Assembly: GCF_000513275.1 (NCBI RefSeq) | Contig: NZ_CBVJ010000048.1 | Location: forward strand, 1-51,546 | DNA from: Paenibacillus gorillae | Lineage (GTDB): Bacteria; Bacillota; Bacilli; Paenibacillales; Paenibacillaceae | Direction of reading: 5' to 3' | Length of the DNA: 51,546 nucleotides | Shown here: piece by piece, positions 1 through 9,324 of the stretch | Numbering within the stretch: position 1 is the stretch's first letter | Layout of the letters: each line of letters opens with the position of its first letter | Made by a program: the position numbers and the translations under genes | Notes under the pieces: generated by a model | Told to the model about the DNA's origin: nothing | What the model saw: the letters and a program-made list of their open reading frames with translations, nothing else | The model's database searches: none

Positions 1-39
1 TTTTTGTTATGAAACGCTCCAGAAGCTGCAGCTGTTGTG

Positions 40-2016
40 CTACTCCTGCGGCTGAACCCCTTGCAACTCCTTATATTTCCCCGCATATTTGCTGACGCTT
101 TGCACCAAAGTCGCATGCGACCATGTGAGCGGTGCAACGGAAAGCGGCGTTCCATCGTACGGATTCAACTGCTCAGGCAGCAGGCCGCTTTGCAGCGCAT
201 GATCGACAACCCATTGCAGCGTCCGCTTTGGCCCTTCAAGATCCGTCAGCGTCAAGGCTGATTCAATCTCATAGTTGGCTACCCACAACGTACAGATAAT
301 CCACGGGTTGCCCGGAACTTTATCAATCTCGCCCGATTGCTGGAAGTAATAATCATTGGTGTAGCGGGCGATTCCGCCGATATCTGTCCGAATCTGCAGA
401 CCTTCCTTAATCGCGTGCATCGTCCTAGATACTTTGTCGTCATGCACCGGCAATACGCCAAATTCCCAAATGCCGAACACGCTGCTCTCCAGCGTCATAT
501 CCTTCACCCAGCGGTTATCCTTCTGAATAAGTCCGCGGGCGAATCTCCCGGATTCTTCATCCCACAGATGAGTTAGAATGCCCTGCTTAATTGTGCTCGC
601 CGTATTTTTGTAATGGTCACTCCGTTCATAATCGCCGAACAACTCGGTGAAGAAGGCTGCCGCCATCAGTCCGGCATATACAGAGGAGGCTGTATACGTC
701 CAGATGCCGTAGCGCTCCTCCCACAGATCATAGCTTGGCTTAGGCAATGAAAGCGAAGGATCGATATATTCGCTTAGGAAGGAAGCCGCCTTGCGGATGA
801 GATTACTGTACAACGATTGCGGCAGCTCAATAACCTGATTGCGCGAATAATCCTGCCACAGCGCAAATAGAACAAGCGCCGTTTCATCCTCTTGAATCGG
901 CAGTCTGCGGCTGCCCTGCACAATATAAGGATGCCAGCTTGAACCAACCGTGCCGTCCGGATTGTACTTGTGGTACAAGTAGCCTTCCGGAGAAAGCGCC
1001 TGTGCGCAAAATTGGAAAAATGGCGCGATCACGCTCTGATAACCGGCGAGCGACATTGCTTCCGCAATTAATGCTCCGTCACGCGGCCACATATAGCTGT
1101 AATGATCCCGGTTATATTGCAGAATATCCGTATCGTTGGCGGCCAGTATCGCTCCCCGTTCGTCCACCTGTGTCCTGACGAGCAGCAGGCTTTGCTTGAA
1201 GGCGCGCACGACCGGCTTCGGCAAATCGCCAAGCTCCGTCTCCGCACGGCGCAGCCAATGCTTCCAATAGATAACCATGCGGCTGAGCAGCTTCTCCGGA
1301 TTATTGTCTTGTACATATTGATTCAGCGCTTTAACTTCCTCCAGATTTTTGCCGATCGACATCCAATAATAGATCGTCTTCTCTCCGTTTGGCGGAACGA
1401 TCGTACGGAAGCTGATCGTACTGTCGACCGATCCCTGCGCAATCGTATTGCCCATCAGCACGCCATCCTCAGCATCCCGCCACGTCCCCTCAGCCGAGTG
1501 GAAACGTTTGATGCCGGTTGAATATTGCATCATTCCGCCTTCGTCGGTAGAGCCGCTGAACATGAAATAATTCGATCGCTTGTAATGGAATAACGTGTTG
1601 TTTTCCGGATAATAAGCCGCCGTATCTCCCACCTCGGAGCCTTCAATCATCAGATCCTGATGGAAAAACAGCCTGGCTTCACGAGGCTCGCTTCTCCGGT
1701 TGCGGATGACGACACGCTTAATGTAGATGCATTCCCGCTGATGGATGCCGTCGTTCATATGAAGCTCGACGTCCAGCCCGTCATGCCTTGCAATAATGTT
1801 AGTAACGAGCGAGTCCTCGATATAGTCGAGCTCGAACCTCCATTCCGGCTCATCCAGCCAGGAGAACTGCCCCCCGATCCAAATGCCGAATCTGCAATAA
1901 TGACCGCCCACATGATTCAACTGGCCGACATAGGGATAATAAATATCCCGGATATAACAGTGTTGATCAAGATTTAGCAGCAGCTTGCCGTTGCCGATTA
2001 CGAGATGACGGGCCAT
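40..2016 (-). CDS. GH15 glucoamylase-like glycoside hydrolase
   Basis: A 658-residue protein of the glycoside hydrolase 15 family, which removes glucose from alpha-glucans or related substrates. An N-terminal beta-sandwich-like part (about 1-260) precedes an (alpha/alpha)6 barrel (about 265-645). The barrel shows the family motif YMWPRDG (308-314), LWEER (431-435) holding the likely acid glutamate, and LPEQLNP (613-619) holding the likely base Glu615. No signal peptide is seen, so it should act in the cytoplasm. The ATG is preceded by AAAGGGGAA and overlaps the end of glgA by 19 nt, so it is the last visible gene of the glg operon, in the place of glgP in B. subtilis. The exact substrate (glycogen, maltodextrin, trehalose or dextran) cannot be read from the sequence. 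The 39 bases beyond its stop hold no recognisable start. Confidence 0.88.
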   Translation of the reverse strand: MARHLVIGNGKLLLNLDQHCYIRDIYYPYVGQLNHVGGHYCRFGIWIGGQFSWLDEPEWRFELDYIEDSLVTNIIARHDGLDVELHMNDGIHQRECIYIKRVVIRNRRSEPREARLFFHQDLMIEGSEVGDTAAYYPENNTLFHYKRSNYFMFSGSTDEGGMMQYSTGIKRFHSAEGTWRDAEDGVLMGNTIAQGSVDSTISFRTIVPPNGEKTIYYWMSIGKNLEEVKALNQYVQDNNPEKLLSRMVIYWKHWLRRAETELGDLPKPVVRAFKQSLLLVRTQVDERGAILAANDTDILQYNRDHYSYMWPRDGALIAEAMSLAGYQSVIAPFFQFCAQALSPEGYLYHKYNPDGTVGSSWHPYIVQGSRRLPIQEDETALVLFALWQDYSRNQVIELPQSLYSNLIRKAASFLSEYIDPSLSLPKPSYDLWEERYGIWTYTASSVYAGLMAAAFFTELFGDYERSDHYKNTASTIKQGILTHLWDEESGRFARGLIQKDNRWVKDMTLESSVFGIWEFGVLPVHDDKVSRTMHAIKEGLQIRTDIGGIARYTNDYYFQQSGEIDKVPGNPWIICTLWVANYEIESALTLTDLEGPKRTLQWVVDHALQSGLLPEQLNPYDGTPLSVAPLTWSHATLVQSVSKYAGKYKELQGVQPQE

Positions 2017-3461
2017 AGCTCTTTCCCCTTTCGATCCGCAAGAAGTAGTTCATACAGTGCCATGTAGGCTTTAGCCGAACGGTTCCAACTATAGTCCTCT
2101 TTTGCCGCATTGGCGACAATCTGCTTCCAAGCTTTCTCATTCTTATAGAATTGCAGGGCTCTCTTGACGGTATGCCAATAATCTTCTGCATTGTAATACG
2201 TAAAGCTGAAACCGTTCCCCTCGCCAGTATATTCATTGAAGGCGCGAACCGTATCCTTCAGCCCTCCGGTTTCTCGCACGATAGGCACAGAGCGGTAGCG
2301 CAGCGCCAGCAGCTGGCTTAAACCGCACGGTTCGAAGCGGGATGGCATCAGATACAAATCGGAGCCGGCGTATATCCTTCTCGCAAGCCGGTCGTTATAA
2401 CCGAGCCATACCGCCGCTTTATCCGGATAACGGCGGACGGTGTCATTCATAAGCGCTTCATATTGCGGCTCTCCGGAGCCTAGCACGACAAGCTGCACGT
2501 CTTCTTGCATAAGCAGCTCCAGCTTGGCTGCAATGAGGTCAAATCCCTTCTGCTCCACCAGACGGGTCACGACGCCGATAAGCGGCACATCCTCCGATTG
2601 CGGCAGGCTCATCTCCCGCTGCAAATCCAGCTTGTTTTTCCGCTTGCGGCTCAATGAATTACGGTACGGCGTATGCAGCGCAGCATCATTCATCGGATCA
2701 AACAGCTGCTCGTCGATGCCGTTAAGGATGCCGCTCAGATCGTCAGAGCGGTAGCGGAGCAGCTCATCCAGCAGCTCACCATACTCCCAGCCCTGTATTT
2801 CCTTCGCATAGGTCTCGCTAACCGTCGTCAGCTTGTCCGCATACACAAGTCCGCCCTTCATGCAGCTTGCAGCCCCGTGAAACTCAAGGCCGTCCGGCCC
2901 GAACAATTCATCTCCAGCGCCGAGCAAATCCTTCAGCAGATCGATTCCGAACAAGCCCTGATACTTAAGATTGTGAATCGTAAATACAGACTTCACTCCT
3001 GCCCAAGCTGGATCATACGCATATCTTGTCCGCAGCAGGAAAGGAATGAGTCCCGTCTGCCAGTCATGACAATGAACAATATCAGGACGAAAATCAAGAT
3101 AACGCGAAGCCTCCATCACCGCGAAGCAGAAAAAAACGAACCGCTCCGCATCGTCGCCATAACCATACAAGCCTCTGCGTTTGAAATAGTGCTCGTTATC
3201 GATTAAGTAATAGATAATGCCGTCAATCTCCGCCCTCAGCAGGCCGCAATATTGGTTGCGCCAGCTGAACGATACGTTAAACTCCGCAATCCGCTCGAAT
3301 TTCCCGGTGTAGACCGCCGGAATTTCCTCGTATTTCGGCATAATCACTCTCGTATCCGCGCCGCCGTCTCTCAGCGCTTTCGGCAGCGCCCCGGCTACGT
3401 CTGCGAGGCCGCCTGTCTTGGCCAGCGGCACCGCCTCTGAAGTTGCAAATAATAGGTTCAT
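1998..3461 (-). CDS. glgA: Glycogen synthase (ADP-glucose)
   Basis: GlgA transfers glucose from ADP-glucose to the growing alpha-1,4-glucan in the cytoplasm (GT5 family). The 487-residue product starts MNLLFATSEA and carries the ADP-glucose binding KTGGL motif at residues 15-19, followed by ADVAGALPKAL. The C-terminal half has the second Rossmann domain with the segment SRFEPCGLSQL, typical of GT5 enzymes. I take the ATG at 3461 as start, because the in-frame GTG three codons upstream lies inside the GGGGTG ribosome binding site. It follows glgD after 65 nt and overlaps the GH15 gene by 19 nt. Length agrees with B. subtilis GlgA (about 480 residues). Confidence 0.96.
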   Translation of the reverse strand: MNLLFATSEAVPLAKTGGLADVAGALPKALRDGGADTRVIMPKYEEIPAVYTGKFERIAEFNVSFSWRNQYCGLLRAEIDGIIYYLIDNEHYFKRRGLYGYGDDAERFVFFCFAVMEASRYLDFRPDIVHCHDWQTGLIPFLLRTRYAYDPAWAGVKSVFTIHNLKYQGLFGIDLLKDLLGAGDELFGPDGLEFHGAASCMKGGLVYADKLTTVSETYAKEIQGWEYGELLDELLRYRSDDLSGILNGIDEQLFDPMNDAALHTPYRNSLSRKRKNKLDLQREMSLPQSEDVPLIGVVTRLVEQKGFDLIAAKLELLMQEDVQLVVLGSGEPQYEALMNDTVRRYPDKAAVWLGYNDRLARRIYAGSDLYLMPSRFEPCGLSQLLALRYRSVPIVRETGGLKDTVRAFNEYTGEGNGFSFTYYNAEDYWHTVKRALQFYKNEKAWKQIVANAAKEDYSWNRSAKAYMALYELLLADRKGKELWPVIS

Positions 3462-3526
3462 TGCAATCACCCCGTTATGTCCGCAATCGTTTGGCCGCCT
3501 ATTGCTGCATCCAAGCGAGCCTGGAA

Positions 3527-4639
3527 CTATATAATTTTTCGCTTAGCTGCCAGAAACGGACTCGTCATCGTGCCGCGGATATCGCGGTCGCATTGCACCC
3601 GTACATCCTTATCCAGAATGCTGTACTGCACGATACTGTTTTCGCCGATATCGCCATTTTGCATAATGATGCTGTTGCGGACGACCGCCCCTTTTCGAAT
3701 ATGGACACCGCGGAAAATAATGCTGTTCTCCACTGTTCCTTCAATCCGGCAGCCGTTTGCTATCAGGGAATTGACCACCTTCGAGGTACCGAGATAACGC
3801 GCTGGCGGCTCATCCTTGCCTTTCGTGAACACAGTTCCCGGCTGGAAGAACAGCTCTCGCCATACATCCGGCCGAAGCAGGCTCATATTATGGTCGTAGT
3901 AGCTGGCAAGCGTGTTAACGACGCCCAAATAACCTTCATATTTGTAGCCGTAAATGCGAAGCTGGTCGATCCGGGAGAATATCGCATGACGGACCAGATG
4001 ATCCTGCCCCTGCGCCAGCGACGTTTCTACAAGCTCCATCAGCAATTCTTTCTTCATGATGTACATCTCCATGGAGATGGTGTCGCTCAGCATCCGGCCA
4101 TAATGATCCTGAATGGCTGTAATCCGGCCATCGTCGTCCATTCTCACCTTACGCGCTCTTCCGAGCAGCTGCTCCGCCTGTTCCTTGCAGACGATCGTAA
4201 TATCGGCTTCCCGCTCTTGATGATATTGGATGATTGGGCCAAAATCGACGTTACATACCATATGGCTGCGCGTAATAACGACGTACTCCAGCGTTGATCG
4301 GTTAAAGTAATCGCGGTGCTGATAGAAATGATAGAGATCACCGCGGCTGATTTCCTGAATATCATCAGTTGCGGGCGGCAGCAGGAACAAGCCGCTTTGA
4401 CGGTTGTTCAAGTCCCAATGGCTTCCCGAGCCCACATGATCCATGAGCGAGCGGTACTTTTTATGCGCGAAAATCGCTACTTTATGAATGCCGGAGTTAA
4501 CCATGCTAGACAGCGCAAAGTCAATCAATCTGTATCTGGCGCCAAAAGGCACCGTTGCCAGGCAGCGGCTTTGCGTAAGCCGCTCCAGCTCATCCGTCTC
4601 ATGAATCAAATTAATGACGCCCATCACCCGGTGTTTCAT
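3527..4639 (-). CDS. glgD: Glucose-1-phosphate adenylyltransferase, GlgD subunit
   Basis: The 370-residue partner of GlgC. Bacillota of this type make ADP-glucose with a GlgC/GlgD heteromer in which GlgD supports or modulates the catalytic GlgC. The protein has the nucleotidyltransferase fold ([21 protein letters not shown] near residues 31-51) but lacks the GGxGxRL loop at the N-terminus that GlgC has, having [14 protein letters not shown] instead, which is the usual GlgD pattern. The C-terminal part is a left-handed beta-helix with hexapeptide-type repeats (for example [16 protein letters not shown]). The start codon overlaps the glgC stop as ATGA, so the two are translationally coupled, which suits equimolar subunits. 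Confidence 0.95.
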   Translation of the reverse strand: MKHRVMGVINLIHETDELERLTQSRCLATVPFGARYRLIDFALSSMVNSGIHKVAIFAHKKYRSLMDHVGSGSHWDLNNRQSGLFLLPPATDDIQEISRGDLYHFYQHRDYFNRSTLEYVVITRSHMVCNVDFGPIIQYHQEREADITIVCKEQAEQLLGRARKVRMDDDGRITAIQDHYGRMLSDTISMEMYIMKKELLMELVETSLAQGQDHLVRHAIFSRIDQLRIYGYKYEGYLGVVNTLASYYDHNMSLLRPDVWRELFFQPGTVFTKGKDEPPARYLGTSKVVNSLIANGCRIEGTVENSIIFRGVHIRKGAVVRNSIIMQNGDIGENSIVQYSILDKDVRVQCDRDIRGTMTSPFLAAKRKII

Positions 4640-5802
4640 GACGGCTCCACCTCCAGCAGCATATGGTCATTTCCGACAAATTCGCCTACCGCCACAACCG
4701 TAATGGAATCGTCCTCCGGATTGCCAACCGTGACACCATCCTCGATAATAGCTCCTTCTCCGATTATGGACCGGTAGATTTTCGCTCCCTCGCCGATCCG
4801 TACGTTCGGCATAACAACCGACTCGCTTACTTCACTGTCTCTTCCCGCATGAACGCCGTAGAACAGTACGGAACGGTCAATGCTTCCTTCAATGATGCAG
4901 CCCTCTGTCACCATCGACGCCGAAAGCTTCGCATCGGGGGAGACGAACTGTGCCGGCCGGTTAGGACTGACGGAATATATACGCCATTCGGGATCTGCGA
5001 GGTCGAGTGACGGTTCATCGGCCAGCAAATCCATATTGGCCTCCCATAAGCTTTCGATTGTGCCGACATCCTTCCAATAGCCCTTGAAGGAATAGGCGCT
5101 AAGATGCAAGCCATCCTTCAGCATCGCGGGAATGATATCTTTGCCAAAGTCATGGCTGGAGCTGCGGTTGGCTTCGTCATACACCAAATATTTTTGCAGC
5201 AGCGCCCAGGAAAAGATATAGACACCCATTGAAGCGATATTGCTTTTTGGCGCTTTCGGCTTCTCTTCGAAAGCAGTAATCCGATCCTCATCGTCTACAT
5301 GCATGACGCCAAACCGGCTCGCTTCCTTCCAATCCACTTCAATTCCCGCTATCGTTAAATCCGCGCCGCTGCGCTTATGGTGCTGCAGCATCAGATCATA
5401 GTCCATTTTATAAATGTGATCGCCCGAAATGACGAGCACATAACCCGGATTGTACCGCTCGATAAACGCCATATTTTGATAGATCGCATTCGCGGTTCCC
5501 GTATACCAGACTCCGCCCTTCTGCTTCACGTAAGGCGGCAGAATCGCCATCCCGCCATCCTTGCGGTCAAGTCCCCAAGGCGTGCCGATACCTAAATAGC
5601 GGTTCAGCTCAAGCGGCTGGTACTGCGTAAGCACCCCTACCGTATCAATTCCGGAATGGGCACAATTGCTAAGCGTGAAATCTATGATTCGGTATTTCCC
5701 TCCGAAGTAGACGGCTGGCTTGGCCAGATCCTTGGTTAATACGCCAAGTCTTTTTCCTTCTCCTCCGGCCAACAGCATTGCAACCATTTCTTTACGGCCC
5801 AT
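4636..5802 (-). CDS. glgC: Glucose-1-phosphate adenylyltransferase, GlgC subunit
   Basis: Catalytic subunit of ADP-glucose pyrophosphorylase: ATP and glucose-1-phosphate give ADP-glucose and pyrophosphate, the committed step of glycogen synthesis. The 388-residue protein begins [10 protein letters not shown] and has the nucleotide loop [19 protein letters not shown] at about residues 13-31, then the substrate segment with [10 protein letters not shown]. The C-terminus is a beta-helix of hexapeptide repeats ([18 protein letters not shown]). The start at 5802 is chosen because AAGGAG lies 9 nt upstream; the open frame runs 36 codons further but into glgB with no ribosome binding site. It starts 16 nt after the glgB stop and overlaps glgD by ATGA. 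Confidence 0.96.
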   Translation of the reverse strand: MGRKEMVAMLLAGGEGKRLGVLTKDLAKPAVYFGGKYRIIDFTLSNCAHSGIDTVGVLTQYQPLELNRYLGIGTPWGLDRKDGGMAILPPYVKQKGGVWYTGTANAIYQNMAFIERYNPGYVLVISGDHIYKMDYDLMLQHHKRSGADLTIAGIEVDWKEASRFGVMHVDDEDRITAFEEKPKAPKSNIASMGVYIFSWALLQKYLVYDEANRSSSHDFGKDIIPAMLKDGLHLSAYSFKGYWKDVGTIESLWEANMDLLADEPSLDLADPEWRIYSVSPNRPAQFVSPDAKLSASMVTEGCIIEGSIDRSVLFYGVHAGRDSEVSESVVMPNVRIGEGAKIYRSIIGEGAIIEDGVTVGNPEDDSITVVAVGEFVGNDHMLLEVEPS

Positions 5803-5818
5803 GGACACCAACTCCTTC

Positions 5819-7726
5819 TTAATGTGTGTCCCCCAGATCATAGCTGAGTAATTGGAAGGATAGAGGGGGGAGATGTAGTGAAATGCTTTGGTTGTAGCCG
5901 TGCCAAGCAACGTTCTCGCTGACGATTCTCAGCGCATGCCGGGTTTCATAGCCTCCGAAGCGCTTCTCATCACTATTCATGATCAACCGGTACACGCCTG
6001 TCTCCGGCACTCCGATCCGATAGCTGGCGTAACCGGTGCGAGAGAAGTTCGCTGCGATGATGGAAAAGCTTTTTTTGCCATAACGAATAAAGGATATGAT
6101 AGATTGCTGGGCATTATGAACGTCAATCCATTGAAAAGCAGCAGCGTCGCTGTCTCTTTCCCATAGCGAAGGCTCCGATATATAGAGCGCGTTGAGCGCC
6201 TGGACGTATTGCTTCATTTTCCCGTGCAAATCGTAATCAAGCAGCATCCAATCTAGCGATTCGGCATCTTTCCATTCGTCGAATTGTCCCCATTCACCGC
6301 CCATAAAGAGCAGCTTCTTACCGGGATGAGTTATCCAATAACCGTAAAACAACCGAAGCTGGGCGAACTTTTCCTCATAAGTGCCGGGCATTTTGTTGAG
6401 CAGCGAGCGTTTGCCGTGTACAACTTCATCATGTGAAAGCGGAAGTACGTAATTTTCAGAGAATGCGTAAAGCAGAGAGAAAGTTATCAGGTGGTGGTAT
6501 TGCGGACGGTCAGCCGGATCATGCGACATATAACGGAGAATATCGTTCATCCAGCCCATATTCCATTTGAAATTGAATCCTAGCCCGCCTAAGTATGTAG
6601 GAGAGGTGACTGCGGGCCATGCGGAAGAATCTTCTGCAAGCATCAGTGTGTGAGGGTAATAGTGAAATACCGTTTCGTTTAATCGTTTCAAAAAACGCAG
6701 CGCGTCCAGATTGTCCGTGCCGCCAAGCTTATTCCAGGTGTACTGCTCCTGCGGTTTGTCCATATGCAAATTAATCATGCTGGCCACCGCATCGACCCGA
6801 AGGCCGTCGATATGATACATCTCCATCCAATAGACAGCATTGGAAATCAGAAAACTTACAACTTCGTTTTTGCTAAAATCAAAAGCCAATGTTCCCCATA
6901 ACGGCTTATCGGCCAGCTTTTCGTCAGACCCTTCAAAGATTGGCTTACCGTCGAATAAGCGCAGCCCGTGATCGTCCCGGCAAAAATGACCAGGCACCCA
7001 ATCCAGAATGACGCCGATACCGCGCTCATGGCAGCAGTCGACGAAATGCATAAGCTGCTTTGGACTGCCAAAACGGCTGGATGGAGCATAAAAGCCCGTA
7101 ATTTGATAGCCCCAGGATTGATCAAAAGGGTGTTCAGCGAGCGGCATTAATTCGATATGCGTATAACCCATTTCGGCCGCGTAAGGAACCAGCTCGGAAG
7201 CAAGTTCGTCATAGGTGAGGAATACCTCTTTGCCTTTCGTCTTCCATGATCCTGCGTGCACTTCGTATACGAGCAGCGGGTTTGTATACGCCGAGCGCCC
7301 TTCCTTGCTGTTGACCCATTGTTCGTCGCGCCAAGGAAAATCATTCAAATCCGTAATGACGGAGGCGGTCAAGGGCCGCCTCTCCGCCAGAAAAGCATAG
7401 GGATCGGCTTTAAGCAGCCGTTCCCCGCTCTGCGTTCTAATCTCGTACTTATAAGTCTCGCCTTCGCCGATTCCGGCAATGAATGAAGCCCAAATACCGG
7501 TGGTGCCGATCCGTTCCATAGCGTGAATACCGCTATTCCAATCGTTAAAGCTGCCGACGATATGAACCTCAGCGGCATTTGGCGCCCATACTGCAAATCT
7601 GACACCATAAACGCCGTTCAGCTGGAGCCGGTGCGCGCCCATGTATCGATAGCTGTGATAGGCGCTTCCCTCGTTGAACAAATACAAATCGCTCATAGAC
7701 AAGCCATAAGGTGCCGTTTGGATCAA
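5819..7726 (-). CDS. glgB: 1,4-alpha-glucan branching enzyme
   Basis: GlgB (GH13) makes the alpha-1,6 branch points of glycogen. The 635-residue protein has an N-terminal CBM48-type domain (about 30-125, with [21 protein letters not shown] split over 41-61), a catalytic TIM barrel and a C-terminal beta domain. The catalytic residues are visible: nucleophile Asp312 in [10 protein letters not shown], acid/base Glu365 in LAEDSSAWP, and Asp433 in [10 protein letters not shown]. The start is a TTG: GGAGGTGA lies 9 nt upstream, while the later ATG at codon 11 has no such site. First gene of the operon glgBCDA-GH15; a sigma-A-like promoter lies about 80 nt upstream. Confidence 0.96.
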   Translation of the reverse strand: MIQTAPYGLSMSDLYLFNEGSAYHSYRYMGAHRLQLNGVYGVRFAVWAPNAAEVHIVGSFNDWNSGIHAMERIGTTGIWASFIAGIGEGETYKYEIRTQSGERLLKADPYAFLAERRPLTASVITDLNDFPWRDEQWVNSKEGRSAYTNPLLVYEVHAGSWKTKGKEVFLTYDELASELVPYAAEMGYTHIELMPLAEHPFDQSWGYQITGFYAPSSRFGSPKQLMHFVDCCHERGIGVILDWVPGHFCRDDHGLRLFDGKPIFEGSDEKLADKPLWGTLAFDFSKNEVVSFLISNAVYWMEMYHIDGLRVDAVASMINLHMDKPQEQYTWNKLGGTDNLDALRFLKRLNETVFHYYPHTLMLAEDSSAWPAVTSPTYLGGLGFNFKWNMGWMNDILRYMSHDPADRPQYHHLITFSLLYAFSENYVLPLSHDEVVHGKRSLLNKMPGTYEEKFAQLRLFYGYWITHPGKKLLFMGGEWGQFDEWKDAESLDWMLLDYDLHGKMKQYVQALNALYISEPSLWERDSDAAAFQWIDVHNAQQSIISFIRYGKKSFSIIAANFSRTGYASYRIGVPETGVYRLIMNSDEKRFGGYETRHALRIVSENVAWHGYNQSISLHLPPLSFQLLSYDLGDTH

Positions 7727-7806
7727 GTTGGACGTTCACCTCCGCAGTTTGATTTGTACTGCAGTATCAGGATGAAATACCTATCAAACAAGATTGATCT
7801 GATTTC

Positions 7807-7835
7807 ATTATACATCTTCCCTTGAAAAATGACAC
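7807..7835 (-). promoter_or_regulatory. Sigma-A-type promoter of the glg operon
   Basis: On the minus strand GTGTCA (7835-7830), a 17-nt spacer and a perfect TATAAT (7812-7807). The distance to the TTG of glgB leaves a leader of about 75 nt. No clear catabolite-repression operator is seen in that leader. Confidence 0.6.
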
Positions 7836-7872
7836 CCCATTTTCAAAACATGTCAGATTAACTCACATAAAT

Positions 7873-8103
7873 CTAACCTTTACTGTTTGCCATCACTCTC
7901 TGTATGTAATAATGTTTGGCGCAGTAACCCTTCGTCGCTGCCTCTTTTGTGCAGCTGACCCATTTGCAAGTCGCTTTGATTTTCTCCTTTCTTGGTCTTA
8001 CGGTCATCGGATCACCATGTCTAAGCATTCTTTGGTGATGCATGGAACATAACTGTTTTGCTTTGATCGGTTTATTGCAATTTTCCATGCTGCAAATATC
8101 CAT
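7873..8103 (-). CDS. Small protein with two tandem Cys/His (zinc-ribbon-like) motifs
   Basis: A 76-residue basic protein with two copies of a C-x4-C-x(8-9)-C-x2-H pattern: CSMENC...LCSMHHQRMLRHGDP (residues 4-32) and CKWVSC...GYCAKHY (about 46-65). The first copy, with R-x4-GDP after the histidine, is like the zinc motif of small proteins linked to HNH nucleases and some phages, but no HNH nuclease core is present. Each repeat could hold one zinc ion; this is inference. GGAGGGG lies about 12 nt before the ATG, rather far. The gene stands alone; downstream an 8-bp inverted repeat (GTTAGATT and AATCTGAC) near 7849-7878 could be a weak terminator. Function unknown. Confidence 0.7.
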   Translation of the reverse strand: MDICSMENCNKPIKAKQLCSMHHQRMLRHGDPMTVRPRKEKIKATCKWVSCTKEAATKGYCAKHYYIQRVMANSKG

Positions 8104-8325
8104 GTTGTAAGACTACCCCTCCAATTATGTACAAAACATCTCTGTCTATAACAATAGTATAAGGATGTTAAGAGGAAATAAAGTGTTCAAAAAGCGGAAA
8201 ATACCACCTATAACGCATAAGCCGCTGTTTTTCCGGCGACAGCTTGCCTCTGAAGCTCCTAAGTTTAAATAATTAAACAAGCGGTAATGAAATTCCTGTT
8301 AAACCCACTAATTAATTCAAATTAC

Positions 8326-8354
8326 TTGTACAGGGGTATAACTTCTCTTATACT
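8326..8354 (+). promoter_or_regulatory. Sigma-A-type promoter of the PAS-XRE gene
   Basis: TTGTAC (8326-8331), 17-nt spacer, TATACT (8349-8354), followed by a leader of about 30 nt with GGGAGGAAGG before the TTG start. The rest of the 287-nt space between this gene and the divergent zinc-protein gene (8104-8325) is AT-rich and shows no coding region, repeat or clear operator. Confidence 0.75.
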
Positions 8355-8390
8355 CGTTTAGTAATAACGAAACTGGGAGGAAGGCTGTCT

Positions 8391-9287
8391 TTGGATTTGT
8401 ATCATCATATTTTTCTAATTCTGGACCGGCCGATGGCCATCATCCGCAATCTGCACAATACCGCAAGCCTAGTCGAAGCTAACGATGCTTTCAGCCGTTT
8501 AATGGGCTGTTCGATAGAAGAGTTGAAAGGACGCTGTGCATGCAGCATCATTGAGCAGTATTCCGTACAAGCCGCTGCCCGGCCTTATCAAAGGGAAACC
8601 TATCTCTGTACAGGCAAGCGCAGCATGCCGATCCGCATGGACCATACGCCATTGCCTTACATTAACGAGGAAACGGGTAATCTGTCTCTCATCCAAGTCG
8701 AGGACCTTAGTGCACTGAGATGGATCGAAGAGCAATTTGAGCACAATAAAGTGCTCATCAGCGGCATTGTCGACTCTACTTATCACATCCGCATATTGAG
8801 AGATTTCTACGCGCCGCTGCTGCTAAAGCCGGAACAAACCTTGGAAGACGAAAATTTTCTGCAATTTATTTCCGAGCAAGAATTTGAACGGATTCAGAAA
8901 GCGCTTGAAACCGCTGGTAAACTAAAAAAAGCGAATAATATTAAAGTAAAAACAAACAAGCTTGGTGGGGTAGAGTTTGAGCTCTCGATTACGTTTACCC
9001 CTATCTACGACGGCTTCGGCAGCGTCAGGGAATACGCATTCGTCATATGGGATTTGAAGCCCGTTAGCGAAGGTATTGATTCCTCTATGAGGCTGAAAAT
9101 ATGGATGGCAAAGCGTGATATGAGCGCGATTCAATTATCAGCCGCTACCCACATTTCGCTTCAGACGATATCCAAGCTCAGAAACGGAAAAATCGAAAAG
9201 CCCCAGCGGCTCACAGCTGAACTGATCGCTTCGGAGCTAAAAGTCGACGTGGCGGAAATATGGCCAGAGGTACGGCGCGGTCGTTAG
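8391..9287 (+). CDS. PAS-PAS-XRE sensor/regulator
   Basis: A 298-residue protein with no membrane segment. Residues about 5-105 look like a PAS domain (NTASLVEANDAFSRLMGCSIEELKGR is the usual core, residues about 22-47), residues about 115-225 form a second, more divergent PAS-like part (EFELSITFTPIYDGFGSVREYAFVIWD), and residues about 235-292 are a Cro/C1 (XRE) helix-turn-helix (MRLKIWMAKRDMSAIQLSAA, then ISLQTISKLRNGKIEKPQ). So it is probably a one-component, ligand- or redox-sensing DNA-binding protein. The PAS ligand is unknown; Cys40, Cys49 and Cys51 sit near the first core. Start is TTG with GGGAGGAAGG upstream. The adjacent genes do not reveal the target. Confidence 0.8.
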   Translation: MDLYHHIFLILDRPMAIIRNLHNTASLVEANDAFSRLMGCSIEELKGRCACSIIEQYSVQAAARPYQRETYLCTGKRSMPIRMDHTPLPYINEETGNLSLIQVEDLSALRWIEEQFEHNKVLISGIVDSTYHIRILRDFYAPLLLKPEQTLEDENFLQFISEQEFERIQKALETAGKLKKANNIKVKTNKLGGVEFELSITFTPIYDGFGSVREYAFVIWDLKPVSEGIDSSMRLKIWMAKRDMSAIQLSAATHISLQTISKLRNGKIEKPQRLTAELIASELKVDVAEIWPEVRRGR

Positions 9288-9324
9288 TCCGCCCTGCAGC
9301 TCCGGCCATCCCGCTCTTGTCATG

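Noticed and set aside
3461..3470. GTG start of glgA three codons upstream
   Set aside because: The GTG is part of the GGGGTG ribosome binding site of the ATG at 3461, so it cannot be used together with it.
8104..8325. Operators or small genes in the zinc-protein / PAS-XRE divergent region
   Set aside because: Apart from the promoter at 8326, no palindrome, frame with a ribosome binding site or conserved motif was found.
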